From positions 1 through 51,215 of the forward strand of contig NZ_JAIVFQ010000056.1 in the NCBI RefSeq assembly GCF_020829495.1: a stretch of 51,215 nt of DNA, given 5' to 3'. The DNA is from Nostoc favosum CHAB5714 (GTDB lineage Bacteria > Cyanobacteriota > Cyanobacteriia > Cyanobacteriales > Nostocaceae). Position numbers and translations under genes: made by a program. How positions within the stretch are numbered: the first letter of the stretch is position 1; each line of letters begins with the position of its first letter. This document shows positions 16,473 through 25,424 of this stretch, in pieces. Below the pieces are notes generated by a model, which was not told where the DNA came from, did not search any database, and saw nothing but the letters and a program-made list of their open reading frames with translations.

Positions 16473-17246
16473 ATGAATAATATTTCGACAAGCAATAATT
16501 GGGACACTTCCCTTTATGAAGATAAACACGCTTTCGTATGGCAGTATGGCGAAGACTTATTGCAATTACTTAACCCTAAGCTAGGAGAATCGATTTTGGA
16601 TCTCGGCTGTGGTACTGGACAACTTACAGAAAAAATTGCCCAAGCTGGTGCTGAAGTAATGGGAGTTGATCATGCACCCGCGATGATAGGAAAGGCAAGA
16701 GAAAACTATCCCCATATCCGCTTTGATGTTGCTGATGCTACGAACTTTCAGGTAGATAAGCCATTGGATGCTGTGTTTTCCAACGCTGTATTACATTGGG
16801 TGAAAGAAGCAGATAGTGCGATCGCTTCCATACATCAATCCCTAAAACCCGGAGGTCGTTTTGTGGCAGAATTTGGTGGTAAAGGAAATGTGCAAGCGAT
16901 CGCCACAGCTTTGGAAAGCGCCTTAGAAGCAATTAATATCTCCGCACAAGCCCTAAATCCTTGGTATTTCCCTAGTATTGGTGAATACGCCACCTTACTA
17001 GAACAGCAAGGCTTTGATGTCATTCATGCCATGCTTTTTGCTCGTCCAACTCCTTTAGCAGACGCAGAAGCAGGTATGGCAAACTGGATTCAGATGTTCG
17101 CCAGCAGTTTTTTAGCAGGACTTTCTAGTGAGCAACAAATACAAGTAATTCGCGTCGTCGAAGAATATCTTAAGCCAACACTGTATCAACAAGGAACTTG
17201 GTTAGCAGACTATCGAAGAATTCGCATCGTTGCCATTAAACTTTAA
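16473..17246 (+). CDS. Class I SAM-dependent methyltransferase
   Basis: 257 residues. Motif I LDLGCGTGQLTEKIAQAGA (near residues 42-60), GVDHAPAMI (motif II), and the AVFSNAVLHWV segment followed by SLKPGGRFV define a Rossmann-fold methyltransferase of the trans-aconitate methyltransferase/Methyltransf_11 type. The VLHWV phrase resembles Tam-like enzymes, but the substrate cannot be assigned. It appears to be a single-gene unit. Confidence 0.88.
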   Translation: MNNISTSNNWDTSLYEDKHAFVWQYGEDLLQLLNPKLGESILDLGCGTGQLTEKIAQAGAEVMGVDHAPAMIGKARENYPHIRFDVADATNFQVDKPLDAVFSNAVLHWVKEADSAIASIHQSLKPGGRFVAEFGGKGNVQAIATALESALEAINISAQALNPWYFPSIGEYATLLEQQGFDVIHAMLFARPTPLADAEAGMANWIQMFASSFLAGLSSEQQIQVIRVVEEYLKPTLYQQGTWLADYRRIRIVAIKL

Positions 17247-17293
17247 ATTGTGCGAATTTTTACTATTGCCTTAATTAAGAATTAGTATCAGCT

Positions 17294-17848
17294 ATGCATA
17301 TACCTAAATTGTGCGTTCGCCCTTGGTGTTGGCGCAGCCATCGCCAGACATGGTTTTCATTACTACTAACCATTAGCCTCACTAATTTACTAGTCCCGCC
17401 CTCGCTAGCGCAAACCCCCGCAATACCATCGCCTTCTAATGCGCCTCTGGAACTAGACTTATTGACCAAACCAAAAGACTATGTAATCACAGCTAACACC
17501 ATAAACCCAGAACGATTAACCGTTCCTAGTTTATGGTGGGCACAACAAAACTCTGAGAGAAAGCTATTGGATAATTGGATAGCATATCCAGCTTCTGAAA
17601 AAGAACCTGCACGAGTAGACTTGATCGTGAATGAGCAAATTTGGAGCTTACTAGAGTATGTAGAGCGCTACGACTTCGTAAATCGCTTGGGTAGCACTGC
17701 AAGGAACTTTGGTTACAACGTCCGGGTATTTAATTATCAAAAAGAACCCTTAGCAACCTACACTTGCAACTTTAGTACAAGTCCAGCTTTATGCAGTATC
17801 CAAACGAGTGTTAAGAACAAGATAGGGTTAGGGAACTCCAAGAAATAA
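17294..17848 (+). CDS. Secreted protein of unknown function
   Basis: 184 residues. It has a signal peptide (Arg-rich start, then WFSLLLTISLTNLLVPPSLA, cut likely before QTP). The mature part has LTVPSLWWAQQ, a RVDLIVNEQIWSLLEYVERY segment and three Cys. I do not recognise a characterised family; such proteins are common in cyanobacteria. The last codons (GLGNSKK and the stop) come from the inverted end of a MITE-like repeat, so the C-terminus was probably altered by its insertion. Confidence 0.7.
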   Translation: MHIPKLCVRPWCWRSHRQTWFSLLLTISLTNLLVPPSLAQTPAIPSPSNAPLELDLLTKPKDYVITANTINPERLTVPSLWWAQQNSERKLLDNWIAYPASEKEPARVDLIVNEQIWSLLEYVERYDFVNRLGSTARNFGYNVRVFNYQKEPLATYTCNFSTSPALCSIQTSVKNKIGLGNSKK

Positions 17849-17938
17849 AAACAACCGCTTGAAGTTGTTGACTGTTGACTGTTGACTGTTGACTGTTGAC
17901 TGTGAACAGTGGGATATTTTTTTATTTGGAAGTCCCTT
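17830..17938. mobile_element. MITE-like repeat overlapping a gene end, containing a heptamer array
   Basis: It begins AGGGAACTCCAAGAAATAAA and ends TTTATTTGGAAGTCCCT, imperfect inverted ends of the same family as 15003-15194. The interior includes five copies of the heptamer GTTGACT (from about 17867), another STRR-type repeat. The left end supplies the last codons and stop of the upstream gene. Confidence 0.6.
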
Positions 17939-17971
17939 ACAGCGTTCTTTGTAGAAAAAAGAGAGTGGTAG

Positions 17972-17991
17972 AGACGCGATTAATCGCGTCT
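17972..17991. repeat. Palindrome AGACGCGATTAATCGCGTCT
   Basis: Intergenic copy of the 20-bp perfect palindrome found twice in frame inside the U32 gene. Confidence 0.9.
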
Positions 17992-18044
17992 GAGTTGGGA
18001 AGGGCACAAGGGGAACAGGAGAATCACCTATGCCCAATCCCCAA

Positions 18045-19226
18045 TTAAATTTTAATTTTGGCGAATAAAGACTCGTATTGTTTTATTGTTGATGGGGGTA
18101 AGGGAAGCAAAAATTCGCTTTTATCGAAAACTGAGCGTAGGCGTAGCCCGTCGTAGACATCGCTCTGTAAAATACTCCGTAATGCTTCTTGGATATCGGA
18201 AGCGACAATATTTGTAGAAATTGGCGAATTACTTTTGGTCAGCACCGAAATTTGTTTAGCTGTGCTTGGTTGCCAACAAAAGTCAATCCATTGATCTGAA
18301 AAAGTACCCTTAGTAGTAATACCTGCGGGACGTACCCACAAGTCTGCCCAGATTGCTGTTCCTGACTGGGGGATAACTGCGCCAAGTTGCGGATAACGTC
18401 CCAGAACTTGCACTACATCGCTTGACCAACCAACCCCTAGCCAAGTGTCTCCCATAATTAGAGGTTCTAAGTAGTTATTGGAACTGTAGAACTTTACCTG
18501 TTGGTTTAATGCCTGTAATTCCTTTTCCAAGTCTGGTACTTGGTCAAGATTCTCTGTATTATAAGATTTTCCTAGCTTCTTTAAGACCAAACCAATAACT
18601 TCTCGTGGTTGATTGAGTAGGGAAATCTGCTGGCGCACTCCCTCTCGCCACAAATCACTCCAATCTTTGGGCGTCCATCCCAATTTTTGCAACTTGTCAC
18701 GGTTATAAACAATCACTGTGCTACCCCACCGATAAGGCGCACCCCACACCTTCCCTTGAGTATCCAAGTTACCTTGGTCGTTGCGCGTTACCAGTTGTTT
18801 CCACCTTTCATCTAAAGCAGACCACTGCTTTAATTGGTTTCCCTGTACCTCTTGGAGTGGTTGAATCAGTTTCTGCTCGATAGCTGCTTTTAACCAGTAA
18901 TCTCCCAATGTCACTAGGTCTGCATCAGCTGTTTTTTGATCTTGCCTAAAGGGTATAAAGCGTCTCCATCCCTGCTCATCTGTGGCTTTGGCTTTCTGCT
19001 GCCAATTTTGTAATTGCTGAAATAAACCTTGTATCTGCTCAACTGGAGCAAACTTTAACTCCACCTCTTGCTGCAAACCTTTGTGGAACTGATTAACCAC
19101 CTGACCAGGTATAGAACCTTTTAATAACTGTACTTTTAGTTGCGTCTGGTTGTTTCCACCACAGCCAAAAAGCAGTTGTGAAAGTGCCAATGTGCTTGTA
19201 CTTAGCAAAAAAGACCGTCGATCCAT
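18045..19226 (-). CDS. Extracellular solute-binding lipoprotein (polyamine-type periplasmic binding fold)
   Basis: 393 residues. The N-terminus DRRSFLLSTSTLALSQLLFGC carries a twin-Arg-like start and a lipobox with Cys22, so it should be an acylated, periplasm-facing lipoprotein. The segments GAPYRWGSTVIVYNRDKL and WTPKDWSDLW are typical of spermidine/putrescine-type (PotD-like) binding proteins. No permease or ATPase genes are adjacent, so its transporter partners lie elsewhere. Near residue 360, SDVYDGLRLRS comes from a dispersed repeat (18132-18165) inserted in frame. Confidence 0.85.
   Translation of the reverse strand: MDRRSFLLSTSTLALSQLLFGCGGNNQTQLKVQLLKGSIPGQVVNQFHKGLQQEVELKFAPVEQIQGLFQQLQNWQQKAKATDEQGWRRFIPFRQDQKTADADLVTLGDYWLKAAIEQKLIQPLQEVQGNQLKQWSALDERWKQLVTRNDQGNLDTQGKVWGAPYRWGSTVIVYNRDKLQKLGWTPKDWSDLWREGVRQQISLLNQPREVIGLVLKKLGKSYNTENLDQVPDLEKELQALNQQVKFYSSNNYLEPLIMGDTWLGVGWSSDVVQVLGRYPQLGAVIPQSGTAIWADLWVRPAGITTKGTFSDQWIDFCWQPSTAKQISVLTKSNSPISTNIVASDIQEALRSILQSDVYDGLRLRSVFDKSEFLLPLPPSTIKQYESLFAKIKI
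18132..18165 (-). repeat. Dispersed repeat, in-frame copy in the binding lipoprotein
   Basis: On the reverse strand: AGCGATGTCTACGACGGG then CTACGCCTACGCTCAG. Same family as 2034, 30139 and 48694. It encodes SDVYDGLRLRS near the protein's C-terminus. Confidence 0.88.
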
Positions 19227-19583
19227 TGATTTTGGATTTGAGATTTTTGATTATACCTAATATTAAGCAGAGATATCACCAGAGGCTGACTAACTGAAAA
19301 AGTGTAGTTAGAAAATTAGCGGTATTTTTTCTTGGCAATACCGATAAATTTGACTATTTGAATCAAAATAACGATTTTTTGAGCAAATAGCTACCTAAAG
19401 ATAAATTTTTCTCGATAATTTTCCTAATTAGTACTTATAGTCAAATTTTACTTGTATTTAGAAGTAATGATTAAAATGTCACATTTGCACCAAAAATTAT
19501 CAATACTTAAATAATCCCTAAGTATAGTTAATGTTGAGAGTAAATTGAATAACATATAGAAAATGTACGGTTGAGGGTATTAA
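19227..19583. other. AT-rich divergent promoter region
   Basis: About 360 bases between the binding lipoprotein (reverse) and a small coiled-coil protein (forward). Very AT-rich with no frame of interest; it presumably holds both promoters. I cannot identify a specific operator. Confidence 0.5.
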
Positions 19584-19955
19584 ATGGAGCCATTACAGAA
19601 GCAAATCCTGACTTTAAGCGAAAAACTGGATGCCCTCTGCCAAGTGATTGAGCAGCTTGATTGTAAAGTTGCTCAAGCTTTCTCAGAGTGTTCTCTAGCG
19701 AATACACAAGCAAAGCATAATGAGCAGGAAAATGGCGCGGCTGGAGGCTACCAGTTCAAAGGACGTAACAATTTAAATCCAGAAATGGAACACAAGGATG
19801 TATTGACAGATGGCATTTATCTAGACATGCATCGTCAAGCTGGAGATAATATAACACCAGAAATTCAAATACAACGACTGACAGCGCAATTAACAGCAGC
19901 ATACAATCGCATTGCGGCCTTGGAAGAACAATTACTCAGAGAAAGAATTCATTAA
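19584..19955 (+). CDS. Small coiled-coil protein of unknown function
   Basis: 123 residues. Two helical, heptad-like segments (about residues 1-42 and 95-123, the latter IQRLTAQLTAAYNRIAALEE) flank a polar middle with GGYQFKGRNNLNPEM. No signal or membrane segment. I do not recognise a family; it is probably a cytoplasmic, oligomeric protein. ATG 19584 follows a weak GAGGG at a usable distance. Confidence 0.6.
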   Translation: MEPLQKQILTLSEKLDALCQVIEQLDCKVAQAFSECSLANTQAKHNEQENGAAGGYQFKGRNNLNPEMEHKDVLTDGIYLDMHRQAGDNITPEIQIQRLTAQLTAAYNRIAALEEQLLRERIH

Positions 19956-20209
19956 ATTTAACCGGAGTTAAACGAATTAAAAAAATGGCTGGAGGTAGGG
20001 AAGGCAAGCCTTTAGGTTCAATGTCGAGTGATGGCTTTGTAAGCATATATTAAGTATAAGCAACTATCCAGCTATCAAATTGATAAGAAACTTAAACACA
20101 CTATTGCATATATCTACGTAATAGTGTGATATATCTACCTATAGGCTTTTAGTCCATACCTCACTATGAAACAAAAAAAAACAACCCTAAGACTAGTGTT
20201 GTTAGAGTA
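19956..20209. other. Intergenic region before the cytochrome gene
   Basis: About 250 bases containing a loose inverted AATAGTGTGATATAT/ATATATCTAC phrase. ATG 20166 is followed by an A9 run and is out of frame with the cytochrome by one base (see findings). Confidence 0.5.
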
Positions 20210-22252
20210 TTGTATAGTTCAAAAACCAAGCTTTTCTTATTAATCTGCGTTTTTATCATTAGTGTTTTTGGCATCTTGTTATCAAATTGGTTGATGACAA
20301 GCCAGACAGCTTTCGCGAAAATTGACCTTTTGCAACCTGCTCCTACTCAACCGCTAGGCTATTACGACTATTTCGGCAAACTACTTAGCCCTCAAGAAGC
20401 ATTACAAGTAGTTGTAAATAAGGGACTCAATCCTAATGACCCCATTTCCTATCAGCGGGTAGGGGCAGTTAAAATTACTAAGGAATTAGTAGCGCAAGGT
20501 GAAGATATATTCTTCAACCGTAAGATTGGCGACACATTTGGTTTACAAGGGGTATTTGGTTTAGGACAAGGTTTCACTAAGATATCGAATGAATTAGGTG
20601 TAGCTATTGCTAGTTTGCAAGGTCAGCCAACGACAAACCTAAAAATTACTCTCCAGAACGATTTAACCGTAGGTAGTCGAACTTTTCCTCAAGGGACTGT
20701 AATTAGTACAGGTCTCAAAGTTCAACGGGGACAGGTTGTTCCACTAGGAAACGCACCTAACGGCGACATTACCTGTGCAATCTGTCATGCAAGCCTTTCT
20801 AATAATGGTAAAATTCTTGCAGGAGTACCTAACGGTGAACTTGCCATTTCCCTTTTAATTGCTTTATCACCAAATACAGCCGCAGGGTTTGCACGGTTAA
20901 ACTTTAACCCTCTAGACCCACAATACAAAGGCAATGGCAAGACGATTATTGACAGTAAAGGTAATAAAGTAGAATTACCTGATCCTGAAAAGTTTGAAAA
21001 AGCCTTCGATGATGCTGTTTTAGATGTACCTTTCGGTAATTTCGAGAGTTCTCCGGATGGTATTAGAAACACTACTCAAATCCCCAACATCTTCACCTTT
21101 AAGGATCATCCTTATGCAGCTGATGGACAGTTTGCTGTGGGGCCGTTTGCTGGATTAAGCGCTATCAACAACGCTGTTCATTCTTCAGAAATCAATCTGT
21201 TGGCAGCTGCTCAACTCAGTGCAGAAACCCTTGGTATTGACCCAGAGGTTTATATTGGTACATTTCTTCAAAATGCTGCCGTTCCCAGCCTCCGTTTACC
21301 GGAAGGAGTCATAGTAAAACCCTCTGAATGGCTGCGGAAGCTCGTACCAAATTCTACACAAGCAGAATTAGAAGACCAAATTCCTGCTCCTCGCACAAGA
21401 ACTTACCCAAACCTACGTCCCAGTTTGTTTACTTATAACGGTTTAGTTTTCAGCCCAAATACTCAAAAGCCTGGAGATATTGCCAGCGGCCCTTTCCTAT
21501 TTGCTAACAACGCTATGTCTGCTTTCCAAAATAGCTTAGTACCACCTGCCAACCAGACTTCGGAAAACTGGCAAGCGTTGAACAGCAATTCTGTTAAGCG
21601 TGGCGCAAAAGTATTTGAGAAAGCCAATTGTGCAACTTGCCATATTCCACCATTCTTCACCGACAACAAAATTTATCCAATTGATGAAATTCGTACTAAC
21701 CCCGCTCGTGCCCAGTCTCGCTTGGGGCTGAATAATTTGTTAGTACCACCCAAGCTATACACTTTCAACACTCCCGTTCCCATACCTGCTAATGCTGAAG
21801 TCCTGGATGTACCAACGCAGGGTATCTCCGATAGTCCCACAACTCTACCCAAAGGTATATTGCCAAAAGGCGGTTACAAAACTACTTCCTTACGTGGTCT
21901 TTATTTAAGCGCACCATATTTGCACGATGGTGGTGCAGCAGTACGGGCAGGAAGCCTGAAAGTTGACTCAAATGCGATCGCGGTTGTTGACAAGAGTGGC
22001 TTAGGGCTTTCTGGCACTCTAAGCCTTGGTATACCTGCCGATCCAGCTAGCAGCTTGCGTGCCTTGGTTGATCGCGATCTTCGTGCCTTAGTTGTGAAAG
22101 CCAACAAAGCTAACCCTAGTTTAGTGCGTAGTAACCTTGATGGCACAGGTCATTATTTCTACGTAGATAGACAGGCTGGGTTTAATTCCAACCAGCAAAC
22201 AGACCTGATTAATTTCTTGCTGGCACTTGATGACAATCCTGGAAGCTTTTAA
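20210..22252 (+). CDS. Di-heme c-type cytochrome (peroxidase/RoxA-like), exported
   Basis: 680 residues from TTG 20210. The N-terminal LFLLICVFIISVFGILLSNW is a signal or anchor. There are two covalent heme motifs, CAICH (189-193) and CATCH (474-478). Di-heme proteins of this length include rubber oxygenase RoxA and MauG/cytochrome c peroxidase relatives. The TTSLRGLYLSAPYLHDGG phrase near residue 564 is typical of that di-heme superfamily. It should act outside the cytoplasmic membrane; the substrate is unknown. ATG 20166 would add KQKKNNPKTSVVRVL if its A9 run were read as ten A, so the true start is uncertain. Confidence 0.8.
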   Translation: MYSSKTKLFLLICVFIISVFGILLSNWLMTSQTAFAKIDLLQPAPTQPLGYYDYFGKLLSPQEALQVVVNKGLNPNDPISYQRVGAVKITKELVAQGEDIFFNRKIGDTFGLQGVFGLGQGFTKISNELGVAIASLQGQPTTNLKITLQNDLTVGSRTFPQGTVISTGLKVQRGQVVPLGNAPNGDITCAICHASLSNNGKILAGVPNGELAISLLIALSPNTAAGFARLNFNPLDPQYKGNGKTIIDSKGNKVELPDPEKFEKAFDDAVLDVPFGNFESSPDGIRNTTQIPNIFTFKDHPYAADGQFAVGPFAGLSAINNAVHSSEINLLAAAQLSAETLGIDPEVYIGTFLQNAAVPSLRLPEGVIVKPSEWLRKLVPNSTQAELEDQIPAPRTRTYPNLRPSLFTYNGLVFSPNTQKPGDIASGPFLFANNAMSAFQNSLVPPANQTSENWQALNSNSVKRGAKVFEKANCATCHIPPFFTDNKIYPIDEIRTNPARAQSRLGLNNLLVPPKLYTFNTPVPIPANAEVLDVPTQGISDSPTTLPKGILPKGGYKTTSLRGLYLSAPYLHDGGAAVRAGSLKVDSNAIAVVDKSGLGLSGTLSLGIPADPASSLRALVDRDLRALVVKANKANPSLVRSNLDGTGHYFYVDRQAGFNSNQQTDLINFLLALDDNPGSF

Positions 22253-22279
22253 TTTTAGCTACAGCTGATATCCTATGTT

Positions 22280-22325
22280 AATACCAAGTCGAAAGAGTGA
22301 TACATCATGAAGGCGACTTGGTATT
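22280..22325. terminator. Hairpin terminator between convergent genes
   Basis: AATACCAAGTCG (22280-22291) pairs perfectly with CGACTTGGTATT (22314-22325), followed by ATTTTAAG. It lies between the convergent cytochrome and PEP-CTERM genes and could serve both strands. The 22-nt loop is longer than in classic terminators. Confidence 0.5.
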
Positions 22326-22392
22326 ATTTTAAGTAAAAGTAAGATACCAAGCACATTTTAACGCAATCTAGATCGGAGATGCACTACTAACC

Positions 22393-22980
22393 TTACAGAT
22401 AGATACTTTTATACGGCTTCTTCTGAAAAGCTACTGCTTGCTTTCGCTTTGTCCACCAGCCAAAACCAAGAGCAAGCAATGAGCCACTTACTGTGTAGGG
22501 TTCGGGAACAGGACGTGGTACGACACTAAAGCTACCATAATCTACATCGCTTGAAAGCTCTGAATAACCTTCATTGAAACTACTGTAGAATACGTTAACG
22601 TTCCCATTTCCGTCTTCTCCGCTTCCAGAAACCAGGTAAGAAAAACCGTTCTGGGTTAACAGAGGCGTACTCGCATTTAAGAGATTATCATTGATTCCGT
22701 ATGTACCTGGTGAGAGCAACCCGATGATTGTCTCAGTAATTCCTTGGGCTTTCCTTGTGCCAGTTATTCCTGTGATTGTGTAATTGTTTTTTATGGGATC
22801 TAGATCGGTGGTGGTAAGAGTGCCGCTAGCGGAAATCCCTGTAACATTTGCTTCATAACTGGGAAAAGAGTACTGAAAATCAAATAGCTGTACAGCTTGT
22901 GCCGCAGAAGATGCACCGACACCAGTAATACCTATAACAGCACTAGTGGTAGCAATACCAAGCTTTTTTACTAATTTCAT
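22393..22980 (-). CDS. PEP-CTERM sorted extracellular protein
   Basis: 195 residues. It has a signal peptide ending near AAQA (residue 29) and, near residue 158, VPEP followed by a hydrophobic helix (TVSGSLLALGFGWW) and KRK. This is the PEP-CTERM signal recognised by exosortase and used in cyanobacteria for surface or matrix proteins. About 14 residues follow the basic cluster, more than usual. The middle is polar and Gly/Ser-rich with no known domain. No exosortase gene is in this window. Confidence 0.85.
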   Translation of the reverse strand: MKLVKKLGIATTSAVIGITGVGASSAAQAVQLFDFQYSFPSYEANVTGISASGTLTTTDLDPIKNNYTITGITGTRKAQGITETIIGLLSPGTYGINDNLLNASTPLLTQNGFSYLVSGSGEDGNGNVNVFYSSFNEGYSELSSDVDYGSFSVVPRPVPEPYTVSGSLLALGFGWWTKRKQAVAFQKKPYKSIYL

Positions 22981-23285
22981 CAGATAATTCTCCTGAAAAA
23001 CAAGAAGGTAAACAAAGTTGCATAGTTCAAATTGCTAGAAAGACGCTCTTACGCACAGACACACACAGAAGTCAGGAGTTTCTGGCTTCCTGAGATGATA
23101 AGTTCGGGAAACACGCAGATGCAATTTGAATAACGATTAGATTATTAACTGTTGATTTGGCTAAGTAAAGCTTTGCGTAAAATTGTAGCGTTGTTTAAAC
23201 GTAGAGAGAGAAGTATGAGCAAAGGGAACCTCCGCCTATAACTTTGGTGGGGCGCAGAGTCTTGCCGAATTTAATTCGCTACGAA
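22981..23285. other. Promoter region of the PEP-CTERM gene
   Basis: About 300 bases. GAGAATT just upstream (reverse strand AGGAGAATT) is a plausible ribosome-binding site for the PEP-CTERM gene. Otherwise I see only GAATTAATTCG-type repeat fragments near 23270. Confidence 0.5.
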
Positions 23286-24500
23286 TTAATGAAATGCTGT
23301 ACTTAGCCGTTCAAGTTGGGCTTCAATGGCTGCCAAAAGTTGGTTTTGCTGCCAATTTTGGCTAAGATGGGCGGCTATGCAAGCTGCTCCAGCGCCCATA
23401 CCTTCTTTCACAAAGCCCTGCTCATAAGCTCTCAGTTGGGGATAACGAGAATCAGCAAAGCTCAGATGAGTTGCGAATAGGGGAGGGATTCTTCCACTCT
23501 GAGTTAAGCTGGCTTTTCCTAAGTTGAGGGCTAAGTCAACTGTAGCTCCAGTAGGATCTTCTGCCACCCAGCGAGTTGTGCCTACAACTACTGCTTCTGG
23601 TTGCCATGATAAGGCGTAAGCTTGAGCGATCGCACTGATCAGCGCATAAACCGCCAGCATTTGCGTCCCACCAGCAAGCATTACACCACAACTCCGACTA
23701 GCAGCGATCGCCATCCCAGCTACCACCACTTGCATCGGATCACCCACAGCGGCGACGAGTTTTAAAGGATCAACTAGAGGAGATGAGGAGGATGAGGGGG
23801 ATGAGGGAGACGAGGGAGAATTTACTTCCCCTGCTTCCCCATCTCCCTCATCTCCCCCTGCTCCCCCATCTCTCCTCATCTTCTCCAGCCCAGCTTGCAC
23901 TAGTGCCCACTTTTGCGCGTGGTTACAAATAGGATGGCTACTATTAACTTTTCCGGCAGCATCTATACCCAAACCAGTTAAGATTGCCAGGGCAGTTGTA
24001 GTGCCTCCAACGACGCACTCACCGAGAATCACATACTTATGTTGGTTATTGGCAGCAAGGCGTTCTCCCCAAAGTAGCCCTTGTTTAAACAAGTGGTGTA
24101 CCGTTGTAATTTCCATAGCAGCGCCACTACTTAAACACTTAGCAGCCGTGCCGCCCAAATCAACTACTGGCACAGCCGGAGGCTGGGGTAAACCAGCATT
24201 AAACAAATGAACTGGTATCTTTAGTGACTCAAATACAGCGCGAGAAATCAGCACAGGTGAAGCCCCAGCCGCTAATGGTGGTAAGGGATATTGGGCTTTA
24301 TGTTCTGGGCCATAATACAAAAACTCGGCATCGGCACAAGCAGTATATTTCCGATCTTCTGGAGTGCGACCGGCTGCTGAAATCCCTGGAATTAAACCAG
24401 TTTCAGTAAATCCTAAAACACAGGCAAATACGGGGAGACAGCCACGATACCGTCGTAGCCATTCTTCACCCTGTTCTTTTTGCGTATAAATACTAATCAT
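23286..24500 (-). CDS. CobT-like nicotinate-nucleotide phosphoribosyltransferase, cyanobacterial type
   Basis: 404 residues matching the cyanobacterial TIGR00303-type proteins related to CobT, which activates the lower ligand of cobamides. Readable family segments include GLIPGISAAGRTPEDRKYTA, PVVDLGGTAAK, YVILGECVVGGTTTALAIL, SCGVMLAGGTQMLAVYAL and KEGMGAGAACIAAHL. Residues about 207-244 (Gly/Asp/Glu-rich then Ser-Ser-Pro repeats) come from a low-complexity GAGGAT/CTCCCTCAT repeat inserted in frame, present on both sides as a loose inverted repeat. The DUF2232 gene lies upstream on the same strand. Confidence 0.85.
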   Translation of the reverse strand: MISIYTQKEQGEEWLRRYRGCLPVFACVLGFTETGLIPGISAAGRTPEDRKYTACADAEFLYYGPEHKAQYPLPPLAAGASPVLISRAVFESLKIPVHLFNAGLPQPPAVPVVDLGGTAAKCLSSGAAMEITTVHHLFKQGLLWGERLAANNQHKYVILGECVVGGTTTALAILTGLGIDAAGKVNSSHPICNHAQKWALVQAGLEKMRRDGGAGGDEGDGEAGEVNSPSSPSSPSSSSSPLVDPLKLVAAVGDPMQVVVAGMAIAASRSCGVMLAGGTQMLAVYALISAIAQAYALSWQPEAVVVGTTRWVAEDPTGATVDLALNLGKASLTQSGRIPPLFATHLSFADSRYPQLRAYEQGFVKEGMGAGAACIAAHLSQNWQQNQLLAAIEAQLERLSTAFH

Positions 24501-24513
24501 TTGGAAAGTTAAA

Positions 24514-24545
24514 AGTTAGGAGTTAGGAGTTAGGAGTTAGGAGTT
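24514..24545. repeat. Heptamer tandem repeat AGTTAGG
   Basis: Four copies of AGTTAGG between the CobT-like and DUF2232 genes; an STRR-type repeat. Confidence 0.9.
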
Positions 24546-24576
24546 TAATTCATAACTATTAACTCACAACTCCTCA

Positions 24577-25317
24577 CTATCCTTCATAATCCATGAGGAC
24601 TTGTACCCAGCGTGGTGGACGGGGAATGGGGTTGCCCAGGCGATCAAAAAGCAACCATGCTGCCAGGTGTACCACAAAAAGGTAGATAAAGTTGTTGAGT
24701 ACAATTAAAGCGATCGCTCCCACTTGAATCAAAAACACACTGGGACTCGCCAACAAACTCAAGTTAAAAAATACCCACTCTATGAACTCAGTCACCTGGG
24801 TAATTACATAAATCCACAGGTCTTCACCTGACAACACAGACAGCAACCACAGCCGAAAAAAGAATCCCAAAGTACCCAACAGCGTACCCAAGGTGATAGA
24901 TACAATCCAGGGAACACGACGACGATACCACGTCGCTCCCAAAAGCACGCCCATAAACCCGTAGGGCATGACAAACAGCAAACTGCGGGCTGGCCCCATC
25001 AGTACCGTCAGCAGTAACCCAGAGGTGAGTGCTGCCATCCATGCCGCACGCCTGCCCCAACGCAGATAAACTAGAGCGATCGGTACCGGAAAAAATATCC
25101 GCAAAACTGGCCCCAAGGGAAAGTAGAAATTAATAAACCAAATCAAGCTAGCGGCACTGGCTAAAAACGCCGTTTCCACCATCCTCAAGGGCGCATCAGC
25201 CTTGAGTTGAGGAGGCATTAACTGCTGTTCTTTGTCTAACCAATGATTGTGGGGAGTTGGAGATCCAGGGGATGGATCTTTCTCCGGCTCATCTGGCAAA
25301 GAATCTAAAATACTCAT
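24577..25317 (-). CDS. DUF2232 multi-pass membrane protein
   Basis: 246 residues from ATG 25317 (an in-frame TTG at 25344 adds nine). A ~55-residue Pro/Asp/Glu-rich cytoplasmic head is followed by about six to seven hydrophobic helices, including VLRIFFPVPIALVYLRWGRR and FVMPYGFMGVLLGATWYRRR. DUF2232 proteins resemble S-components of energy-coupling transporters. Next to a CobT-like gene, a role in vitamin or precursor uptake is possible but unproven. Confidence 0.8.
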   Translation of the reverse strand: MSILDSLPDEPEKDPSPGSPTPHNHWLDKEQQLMPPQLKADAPLRMVETAFLASAASLIWFINFYFPLGPVLRIFFPVPIALVYLRWGRRAAWMAALTSGLLLTVLMGPARSLLFVMPYGFMGVLLGATWYRRRVPWIVSITLGTLLGTLGFFFRLWLLSVLSGEDLWIYVITQVTEFIEWVFFNLSLLASPSVFLIQVGAIALIVLNNFIYLFVVHLAAWLLFDRLGNPIPRPPRWVQVLMDYEG

Positions 25318-25424
25318 ATCTGACAAGTTTTTAACAGATCGCAAAAGTCCCCACCTTCTCTGCGAGACGCTAACGCGAACAATTTACTCATAAGGTGGGG
25401 ATTGTCAGGGGGTGATAATAATTG

